DNA of 64,000 nucleotides from the NCBI GenBank assembly GCA_036703315.1, contig DATNPH010000157.1, forward strand, positions 33,421 to 97,420. Direction: 5' to 3'. This document shows, piece after piece, positions 1 to 7,301 of this stretch (position 1 is the first letter of the stretch; every line of letters begins with the position of its first letter). Below the pieces are notes generated by a model. The model was not told the origin of the DNA and did not search any database. It worked only from the letters and a program-made list of their open reading frames with translations. A program made the translations under genes and the position numbers. The DNA is from DATNPH01 sp036703315. GTDB lineage: Bacteria; Cyanobacteriota; Cyanobacteriia; Cyanobacteriales; Coleofasciculaceae.

Positions 1-126
1 TTCACAGCTAAAGTCATCGAGAAATCTGCTGCAAGCAATACCTAACTAAGCCGAAAAGTTTAGTAAAAACGAATTTTCAAGAAACCCACCGACAACAGCA
101 GCGATCGCTGTATTAAATACGACCCT

Positions 127-1941
127 ATGGTGAATTCCGACGGTATCAATCCCTCTGTTCAACAACTGCCATCTACTCAAGACTCGCCGGTTGTGGATGA
201 AAACCTCATTTCAAAAAGGATGCAGATTACAGACGACCTTCAGAAGTTGCTAGACATTTTGCCACAAGAAATTCGCTCATCAGTGGAGCAACACCCTCAG
301 CGAGATAACTTGATTGAGGTGGTTATGGATCTTGGACGTTTCCCAGAGGTGCGCTTTCCCGGAAAAGCAGAATACCTTTCCCAGACACCCGTAACCCAGG
401 AACAGCTGCATTATAGTGTCCAGCGAGTAGGGCACTTTAGCGGTGACAACCGTGCCGGAATTGAGCGAACCCTGCACCGGATTAGCGCTATTCGTAACCG
501 CCCCGGTGAAATTATTGGCTTAACCTGCCGTGTTGGTCGAGCGGTTTTTGGCACCATTGGCATGATTCGAGACTTGGTGGAAACCGGGAAATCGATTCTG
601 ATGCTAGGGCGTCCCGGTGTTGGCAAAACAACAGCATTGCGGGAAATTGCCAGGGTTTTGGCGGATGATTTACAAAAACGGGTTGTAATTATCGACACCT
701 CGAACGAAATTGCGGGTGACGGTGACATTCCCCACCCAGCGATCGGAAGAGCCAGACGGATGCAAGTCGCTCGTCCAGAACTTCAGCATCAGGTGATGAT
801 TGAGGCGGTAGAAAACCATATGCCAGAAGTCATCGTCATTGATGAAATTGGTACGGAACTGGAAGCCCTCGCTGCTCGGACGATCGCTGAGCGTGGTGTT
901 CAGCTTGTTGGGACTGCCCACGGGAATCAAATTGACAACCTGATTAAAAATCCCACCTTATCTGACTTAGTTGGCGGTATTCAGGCAGTGACCCTGGGAG
1001 ATGACGAAGCAAGACGCCGAGGTTCTCAGAAAACTGTTTTGGAGCGCAAGGCACCTCCAACCTTTGAAATTGCTGTAGAAATGCAAGAACGGCAGCGCTG
1101 GGTAGTGCATGAAACCGTCTCTGATACCGTCGATGATTTGTTAAGGGGGCGTCAACCCAATCCACAGATAAGAACAATAACTGACACGGGTAAGGTGACG
1201 ATTACCCGTGAATTTCCTAGTCCACCAGTAGCAACACCATTCGACAGAGGTGGACTAACCTCTACCTCGATCCGCCCGACTGGCTGGCGCTCATCTGGAC
1301 AGATGAAGCCTCTAGCACGTCAGACAATAGAGCGGAAACCTGAAAATCGCGACTTTGAACAACTACTCGATCAATCGTGGCAGCACCACGATCAGTCTGA
1401 CGATGCTATCCGCACACCAGGACCCAATGGGGAGGATTTGCCCCTACATATTTATCCTTATGGCGTTAGTCGCCATCAAGTGGAGCAAGTAATCCGGGTG
1501 CTGAACTTGCCAGTAGCCTTGACAAAAGACATGGATAGTGCTGATGCCGTGTTGGGTTTGCGATCGCATGTTAAGAATCACGGCAAGCTTCGCTCAATTG
1601 CCAAAGCTCGTCAGGTGCCCATTTATGCTGTGAAAGCCAGCACCATACCCCAAATTACGCGTGCCTTGCGGCATCTGTTGGATATGGATGACTCGGGTTT
1701 ACCTGAAGCAGCTGACTTGCGCTTATTTACCGAAAACGGTAGTGAAGACGAAATTGAGGCACTAGAGGAAGCTCGCCTTGCTGTGGAGCAAATCGTCATC
1801 CCTAAAGGACAACCAGTCGAACTGCTACCGCGATCGCCTAAAGTACGTAAGATGCAACATGAGCTAGTCGAACACTATCGCCTAAAATCTGACAGTTTTG
1901 GCGATGAACCCAATCGGCGCTTGCGAATTTACCCCGCCTGA
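127..1941 (+). CDS. Ycf45/SpoIIIAA-like AAA ATPase with C-terminal R3H domain
   Basis: This 604-residue cytoplasmic ATPase has a Walker A motif GRPGVGKTT at residues 161-169 and a Walker B VIVIDEIG at 235-242. Between them lie TSNEIAGDG and the Arg-rich GRARRMQV stretch typical of the Ycf45 family, which is related to SpoIIIAA. The last 60 residues (about 545-600, ending HYRLKSDSFGDEPNRRLRIYP) resemble an R3H single-stranded nucleic-acid-binding domain. The middle (about 330-430) is low in recognisable motifs and probably a linker. Ycf45 proteins are conserved in cyanobacteria and some plastids, but their exact role is not settled. The ATG at 127 is the first in-frame start. A tRNA-Gln gene follows on the same strand. 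The family call is confident; the nucleic-acid role is inferred from the R3H domain. Confidence 0.85.
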   Translation: MVNSDGINPSVQQLPSTQDSPVVDENLISKRMQITDDLQKLLDILPQEIRSSVEQHPQRDNLIEVVMDLGRFPEVRFPGKAEYLSQTPVTQEQLHYSVQRVGHFSGDNRAGIERTLHRISAIRNRPGEIIGLTCRVGRAVFGTIGMIRDLVETGKSILMLGRPGVGKTTALREIARVLADDLQKRVVIIDTSNEIAGDGDIPHPAIGRARRMQVARPELQHQVMIEAVENHMPEVIVIDEIGTELEALAARTIAERGVQLVGTAHGNQIDNLIKNPTLSDLVGGIQAVTLGDDEARRRGSQKTVLERKAPPTFEIAVEMQERQRWVVHETVSDTVDDLLRGRQPNPQIRTITDTGKVTITREFPSPPVATPFDRGGLTSTSIRPTGWRSSGQMKPLARQTIERKPENRDFEQLLDQSWQHHDQSDDAIRTPGPNGEDLPLHIYPYGVSRHQVEQVIRVLNLPVALTKDMDSADAVLGLRSHVKNHGKLRSIAKARQVPIYAVKASTIPQITRALRHLLDMDDSGLPEAADLRLFTENGSEDEIEALEEARLAVEQIVIPKGQPVELLPRSPKVRKMQHELVEHYRLKSDSFGDEPNRRLRIYPA

Positions 1942-2071
1942 TGCGAATAGGAATGGGGAATCGGGAATCACCTTTTCCCCAATTAACAATTAGCGATTTC
2001 CTATTCCCGGTTCCGCAAAAAAGCTTGACACTTTCTAGGTAAGAACTGCTACCATAAGCAAGGTAAAGCAA

Positions 2072-2143
2072 TGGGGCGTAGCCAAGTGGTAAGGCAGCGG
2101 GTTTTGGTCCCGCCATTCCTAGGTTCGAATCCTAGCGCCCCAG
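2072..2143 (+). tRNA. tRNA-Gln (anticodon TTG)
   Basis: A full cloverleaf can be drawn. The acceptor stem TGGGGCG pairs with CGCCCCA, the anticodon arm GCGGG-TTTTGGT-CCCGC carries anticodon TTG, and the T arm is CTAGG-TTCGAAT-CCTAG. The discriminator base is G at 2143. No CCA is encoded. The gene is 72 nt and shows no intron. Confidence 0.96.
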
Positions 2144-2287
2144 TAGAACTAACATAATCCTCCGCTAACCGCTATCTCCAGCAGCAGGTTGAACAAAGAA
2201 AGGCAGACGGCAGAGGGCAAAGGGCATTTATGGATTTATCCTGATGCTAGAGATGCCAAGCCATCTTAAGGGCTCAATTATGCAAGG

Positions 2288-2330
2288 GTCACTCCTAGCC
2301 ACTGAACTATGCTCAGTGGCTAGGAGTGAC
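2288..2330. repeat. Perfect 18-bp inverted repeat with 7-nt loop
   Basis: Arms 2288-2305 (GTCACTCCTAGCCACTGA) and 2313-2330 are exact reverse complements around ACTATGC. No T-tract follows on either side, so a rho-independent terminator is unlikely. The rest of 2144-2575, between tRNA-Gln and the hydrolase gene, holds no convincing gene; it has pyrimidine-rich stretches (TCTGCCTTC-type) common in intergenic DNA of this window. Confidence 0.7.
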
Positions 2331-2575
2331 TCGGGGTTGAATCCCTCTGAGACTCCCCTCTTCTGCCTTCCTTCTTCTGCCCTCTGCCTTCTTCAAACTG
2401 TGCATGGATTGCTGGAACAGCGACCCCAAAATTGATCCAAATTGGTATGAGAAATAGGGAATGTAGGCACTTTGCAGCTGGTGTCACATTCGTTGTATCT
2501 ATACGACATCGTTAATTCAGCATCATTATTAGATCTGCCCACTGCCCAATTGTTTGAAATAAGGAGACCTATACC

Positions 2576-4417
2576 ATGCCAGCAAACTTTCATTGGCACT
2601 CATTCTTGATGAGTATAGTTAGGGCGAGAGCCTTGGGTATAGCCTTACTGACTGCTGTTGTGAGCTTTAGCGGAGGAACTGCCTGTGTACAAGCGGCTCA
2701 AAGTATTGTCGTTCGTCGTGGTTCTTTAACCCGAACAATTGATTTGGCTGACCTCAAATCTCTGGCTAAAACCAAAAAAGCGCCACCAAGTCTCGAAGCT
2801 TATGCTCGGATTTTGCTTCCTCAACAGCGAAGTCAAATCCTATCGGCACTGGAGGCAAATTTCAACATTGATGCTGTATCAGTTCGTGACTTCCTCGATA
2901 CTCCGGTTGGTAATTCGCTTATCTCAGCGCTGACTAGCGTGACATCTCGACGCGATCGCGTTGGGCAGCTATTTACAAAAACAGCACTGATTGTAGGCAC
3001 TAGGGCACCGGAAGGACTATCTGTAATTAGCTTTATTGAAGCCTATCCCCGTACCAGTCTCGACATCGATTTAGATCAAGCGTTTCAGGTACTGGGAAAC
3101 TTTAATGCCGCTTTTTGGCAATCTCAGGCGTTTATGGCAGCGATCGCACCCCAACTCGCACCCAAACGTCCCCAGATTAACCTACCCCTTGATCCTACCC
3201 AGCCGGGAAGCGCCAAAGTACAGGTGCTGAATTTAAAGCTGAACGATCAACAACGTCGCCGTGAGATTCCAGTCGATGTTTACTGGTCAACAGAAGCCTC
3301 TGCTGCCAAACCGATCATTGTCTTCTCCCATGGGCTGGGTTCTGTGCGTACCGATATGCGCTATTTAGCAGAACATTTGGCATCTCATGGCTATGTTGTG
3401 GCTGCCTTAGAACATCCAGGCAGTAATGAAGCTCATATAGTGAATGCAGTAACCGGTAAGACTTCATTGCAGGAAGCTCAACAGGCTTTTAATAGCCCCG
3501 TAGGTATCAGTTTTCTCCTCGACCAAATTATCAGGAAAGCATTAATTGATAAAACTCCCATTCTAGAAGCAGAAGAATATTTGAATCGTCCTAAAGATAT
3601 CAGTTTTCTCCTCGACGAATTCAAGAAACTCAACCAAACCGCAGGACCGCTGCAAGGGAAACTTGCATTCGATCGCGCTATGGTGGTTGGGTATTCTTTG
3701 GGAGGGTCTACCGCTTTATCCATTGCTGGAGCCCAGATGCAACTTACTCAGTTGAAACAGCGTTGTCCTGGGAACGTGCTGGCTTTTAGCTTGGGGGAAA
3801 ATGCCCAGTGTTTTGCCAAGGATCTGCCAGAAAATAGCTATGAACTCCGTGATCCACGGGTAAAAGCCGCGATCGCTCTTTCTCCAACCACATCTCTACT
3901 GTTTGGCGAAACTGGTCTAACTAAAGTTGCCATTCCTACACTAATTACAGCCGCTTCCGCTGATAAAACAACCCCAGTTTTAACTGAACAAGTGATTGGC
4001 TTTGATAAAATGCCATCCCCGAAATGGCTGGTTGGTTTCGTTGGCGGTACGCATCTGAGTGTGAAAGACCCCACTACGACAACCGATCAGGCAGGTCAAC
4101 CGGATACACTTTACACTGGTGGTGAAGTTGTTGGTGAGCAAGCGGTTGATGTTCGCAACTACCTCAAAGCAATCACCTTAGCCATGGCAGCACCACTGAC
4201 CGAGGATAGCGTAGCGGGAGCGAGTCCTCGAGCATCTGCTAGCAAATACGTTATCTTTCTTACATCAGAGTATGCTCAGTATGCTTCTACCGAGCGCTTT
4301 CCGATTCGCCTAGTCACAAAAATTCCACCGGCGGCTGAGGCAGTTATCAAAGATTTCATCCAAAATCAGGCTACCCAAAACCTAGTCCCCTCAACGGCAA
4401 CAGATCAGAAATATTAG
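2576..4417 (+). CDS. Secreted alpha/beta hydrolase with N-terminal DUF1400 domain
   Basis: The 613-residue protein begins with a signal-peptide-like segment (about residues 12-41, ending TACVQAAQS), so it is probably periplasmic. Residues about 42-170 match the cyanobacterial DUF1400 pattern (VVRRGSLTRTIDLADLKSLA). An alpha/beta-hydrolase core follows, with the oxyanion-side motif VFSHGLGS and the nucleophile elbow GYSLGGS, in which Ser374 is the likely nucleophile. A late GGTHLSV supplies the probable catalytic His. The substrate is unknown; lipase or esterase activity is the usual guess. An AAGGAG ribosome site about 10 nt upstream supports the ATG at 2576, although the in-frame ATG at 2609 is possible. 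The stop codon overlaps the next gene by one base (TAGTG), suggesting co-translation. Confidence 0.85.
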   Translation: MPANFHWHSFLMSIVRARALGIALLTAVVSFSGGTACVQAAQSIVVRRGSLTRTIDLADLKSLAKTKKAPPSLEAYARILLPQQRSQILSALEANFNIDAVSVRDFLDTPVGNSLISALTSVTSRRDRVGQLFTKTALIVGTRAPEGLSVISFIEAYPRTSLDIDLDQAFQVLGNFNAAFWQSQAFMAAIAPQLAPKRPQINLPLDPTQPGSAKVQVLNLKLNDQQRRREIPVDVYWSTEASAAKPIIVFSHGLGSVRTDMRYLAEHLASHGYVVAALEHPGSNEAHIVNAVTGKTSLQEAQQAFNSPVGISFLLDQIIRKALIDKTPILEAEEYLNRPKDISFLLDEFKKLNQTAGPLQGKLAFDRAMVVGYSLGGSTALSIAGAQMQLTQLKQRCPGNVLAFSLGENAQCFAKDLPENSYELRDPRVKAAIALSPTTSLLFGETGLTKVAIPTLITAASADKTTPVLTEQVIGFDKMPSPKWLVGFVGGTHLSVKDPTTTTDQAGQPDTLYTGGEVVGEQAVDVRNYLKAITLAMAAPLTEDSVAGASPRASASKYVIFLTSEYAQYASTERFPIRLVTKIPPAAEAVIKDFIQNQATQNLVPSTATDQKY

Positions 4418-5907
4418 TGTCAAGCAAAACACAAAACTCAAAATTCTTTGAGCCTATTGACCGTGTTGCCCTATCACTGATGCTAGGGTTGAGTCTGCTG
4501 ATTGGGATATTGTTGTGGGGCGGCGATCACTCTATGCCCTACGTGCGAAATTTTAGCTGGCAGGACAAACAAGTAGGAGCAGTGGATACCTTCTTTGTCC
4601 TTACATTTAGCCGCCCAATGGTTCACGCTAGTGTAGAAGCGAATCTACGTATTGAGCCACCCTTACCAGGGTTAGTCAGTTGGGCTGGAAGGCGGCTAGT
4701 CTATACCCTGGCTACTCCGGCGCACTATGAAACAACCTATAAAGTTGAATTACAGAAGGCACAGCAGGGTCTAGGGAATGGAAAACCTGGGAATTTGATG
4801 AAGCCGTTTACGAGTCAATTTCGCACCCGCGATCGTGCTTTTGTCTACCTAGGCGTACAGGGAGAAGAGAAGGGACGATTAGTTCTCTACAACCTTACCC
4901 AAAAACAAAGAACTATCCTCACTCCCAAAAACTTAGTCGTTACAGACTTTAAGCCCTATCCAACTGGCGATCGCATTTTATTTGCCGCTAGTGACTGGTC
5001 GAATTATGGTGCTGGTTTATTTGAACAACAGCTATATACTCTCACCACCGGAAGCGCTTCGACATCTGCAAACCAACCCAACTCGACCTCTGGAGTTGGT
5101 AAAATCGAGCGAATTTTAGACAATCTGGATTACCAAAATCTGAAATTTGACCTGTCTTCTAATGGGCAGGTAATTGTTGTTCAGCGGGTACATCGGCATA
5201 ATGTAGAAGATTCTGGTCTCTGGGTTCTGCGACCCGATGCACCTTGGCAACCCCTTCTCAAGCAATCGGGAGGAGACTTTTTAATTACGCCGGACAGTGC
5301 AGCCCTTGCCACTGCACAAGGAGAGGGCGTCGCTATTGTGCCGTTGATTCCTAAGGCAAAGTCTTTGGATTTTCTGCCTAAGTATGACAAGGCACTGAGT
5401 TTTGCCAGAGATGGCGTCAAAGCGGCGATGGTGAAGCTCAACAGTGATAGGACACAATCACTTTTTCTGGTAACCAATCAGGGGCTTCAGAAAGAACTCT
5501 TACACACTTCTGGCGACCTCCTCCACTGCGAGTTCGACCCCAGAGGGCAAAATCTCTACTGTTTAATGACTCAGTTAGTACCGGAGCAAGAAGCTTATAA
5601 ACAGCTAAGCCTCGAAGTAATTGACCTTAAGACATTCAAAGTAGCACCTCTGTTGGTTCTACCTAAGCAGTGGGAAGACGTTCAAATGAGTTTGTCACCA
5701 GATGGTTTAGCGCTGCTGTTTGATCAGATTGTCACGAAGGAGACACTGCCTTTAAAAGAGGATTTGACAACGGATACAGGAGGAGCGATCGCGACCAGTC
5801 GTCTGTTTGTGCTGCCTATAGGGGAAAGAACATCAGAATCTACCTCCGAGGTTGTACCACAGCAACAGCTACCTGTAACAGGTTTCCACCCTCGCTGGTT
5901 GCCCTGA
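4417..5907 (+). CDS. Membrane-anchored protein with SbsA-type Ig-like and beta-propeller-like regions
   Basis: A GTG start overlaps the stop of the hydrolase by one base; no strong ribosome site is visible, so translation is probably coupled. Residues about 17-35 (VALSLMLGLSLLIGILLWG) form one transmembrane helix. Residues about 45-130 (TFFVLTFSRPMVHASVEANL through YKVELQKA) look like the bacterial Ig-like SbsA/Big_5 fold. Residues about 140-496 contain spaced SPDG/PDSAAL-type motifs (for example LSPDGLALLFDQ) as in PD40/TolB-like propellers. The function is unknown; its position suggests a partner of the hydrolase at the cell envelope. The fold assignments are pattern-based. Confidence 0.7.
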   Translation: MSSKTQNSKFFEPIDRVALSLMLGLSLLIGILLWGGDHSMPYVRNFSWQDKQVGAVDTFFVLTFSRPMVHASVEANLRIEPPLPGLVSWAGRRLVYTLATPAHYETTYKVELQKAQQGLGNGKPGNLMKPFTSQFRTRDRAFVYLGVQGEEKGRLVLYNLTQKQRTILTPKNLVVTDFKPYPTGDRILFAASDWSNYGAGLFEQQLYTLTTGSASTSANQPNSTSGVGKIERILDNLDYQNLKFDLSSNGQVIVVQRVHRHNVEDSGLWVLRPDAPWQPLLKQSGGDFLITPDSAALATAQGEGVAIVPLIPKAKSLDFLPKYDKALSFARDGVKAAMVKLNSDRTQSLFLVTNQGLQKELLHTSGDLLHCEFDPRGQNLYCLMTQLVPEQEAYKQLSLEVIDLKTFKVAPLLVLPKQWEDVQMSLSPDGLALLFDQIVTKETLPLKEDLTTDTGGAIATSRLFVLPIGERTSESTSEVVPQQQLPVTGFHPRWLP

Positions 5908-6263
5908 TAAAAGAGGAGTCGCAGACTAATCTTTTTGCAGATATTTCCAAGATTTATCAAAATTACTTAATACCTCATCACAGCAAACCAACCAACCCCT
6001 GAGATGCTTTAATGACTAAGACTTCTCTAGGGTGCAAGTAATACGCGACCTGTTCCACCTCCAAATCTGTTTAGTTGAGGTTGTTGCTAGGATTGGCAAC
6101 GGTGAACAGGTGAGAAAATTCAGGGTGATCGCGCTTTTGTGCTACTTATAGCAGATGGCAGCTAGGCTATGTCCTGCTGCGTGCACAGACGTGGGAAAAT
6201 CCAAAATCTTGACATTGAGTAATTAACGTTGTAACACCTACCTGGCTCTGAGGAACTTTGATT
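5908..6263. other. Intergenic region without a recognised gene
   Basis: About 350 bp separate the propeller-like gene from the amidase gene. I see no ORF with coding character and no strong terminator. The amidase ribosome site GAGGA is at 6250-6254. Confidence 0.5.
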
Positions 6264-7286
6264 GTGAGATTTCACTGGCTATTACCCAGTTTTTTGGGCT
6301 TTTTTGTGCTTACATCTCCTGCTGATGCAGCGGAACTGCTATTTTGGCGTTTTGAAGCCGAGCAGAATCGACTGGTCTTTTCAACAGATCAAGGAGTTCA
6401 GCCCAGGGTACAGCTACTTACCAACCCGACTCGTCTAATTATTGATTTGCCTGGTATTAACCTGGAACGCCCAAGCGCAGAGCAGGAGGTGGGAGGGGTA
6501 ATTCGTTCGGTGCGAGTGGGGCAATTTGACTCAAAAACGACGCGATTGGTGATTGAATTTACACCTGGGTATTCAATTACTCGCCAACAGGTGCAACTTC
6601 AGAGGATTTCCCCTAGGCAGTGGATAGTAGAATTGCGGACACAGGATCGAGTGGCACAGTTCCCCAATTCGAAGCCTTTGCCACCGTTGCGCCCCTTGCC
6701 ACCTGCTACGACTAATCCGCTAGGAGACTTATTCCGTGTTCCTCGGGGGCGGATGGTGGTGGCGATTGACCCAGGACATGGTGGTAGAGACCCAGGAGCA
6801 GTTGGCATTCGTGGAGTGCAAGAAAAAGATATCGTACTACCGATCGCACAACGGGTAGCGGAAATCTTAGAACAAAAGGGAGTCCAAGCGATTCTGACGC
6901 GAACAAGTGATTATGAGCTAGACCTAGAACCACGAGTGCAATTGGCACGACGAGAAAATGCTAACTTGTTTGTCAGTATCCATGCCAATGCCATTGATAA
7001 CCGTCCAGATGTAAATGGCTTAGAAACTTACCATTACGAGAATGGTCTGCGCCTTGCCCAAACAATCCACAACAGCATTTTGCAGAACCTAGATATTAGG
7101 GATCGAGGTGTTCGACAGGCAAGGTTTTATGTTCTGCGGAGAAATCCTATGCCAGCTGTTTTAGTGGAAGTGGGTTTTGTTACGGGTAGGCAAGATGCAC
7201 CGAGATTGGCAACAACAGATTACCAGAACCAAATGGCAGAAGCGATCGCCCGTGGAATTCTACAGTACATTCAGCAAAACTTTTGA
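6264..7286 (+). CDS. N-acetylmuramoyl-L-alanine amidase (AMIN + Amidase_3)
   Basis: This enzyme cleaves the amide bond between MurNAc and the stem peptide of peptidoglycan and acts in the periplasm, usually at septa. A signal peptide (RFHWLLPSFLGFFVLTSPADAAE) is followed by an AMIN localisation domain (residues about 25-120, LIIDLPGINL, TRLVIEF) and a zinc amidase_3 domain (about 165-340). Visible metal and catalytic motifs are IDPGHGGRDPGA (His172), the Glu of GVQEKDIVL, VSIHANAI and the terminal VLVEVGFVTG. GTG at 6264 is preferred because GAGGA lies 9 nt upstream; TTG at 6258 would leave only 3 nt. The gene is convergent with the haemagglutinin-like gene, only 15 bp away. Confidence 0.9.
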   Translation: MRFHWLLPSFLGFFVLTSPADAAELLFWRFEAEQNRLVFSTDQGVQPRVQLLTNPTRLIIDLPGINLERPSAEQEVGGVIRSVRVGQFDSKTTRLVIEFTPGYSITRQQVQLQRISPRQWIVELRTQDRVAQFPNSKPLPPLRPLPPATTNPLGDLFRVPRGRMVVAIDPGHGGRDPGAVGIRGVQEKDIVLPIAQRVAEILEQKGVQAILTRTSDYELDLEPRVQLARRENANLFVSIHANAIDNRPDVNGLETYHYENGLRLAQTIHNSILQNLDIRDRGVRQARFYVLRRNPMPAVLVEVGFVTGRQDAPRLATTDYQNQMAEAIARGILQYIQQNF

Positions 7287-7301
7287 TTTTTATGTTGAAA
7301 G

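Noticed and set aside
2244..2435. 63-codon + strand frame downstream of tRNA-Gln
   Set aside because: It crosses the 18-bp hairpin and pyrimidine-rich intergenic sequence; no protein-like features.
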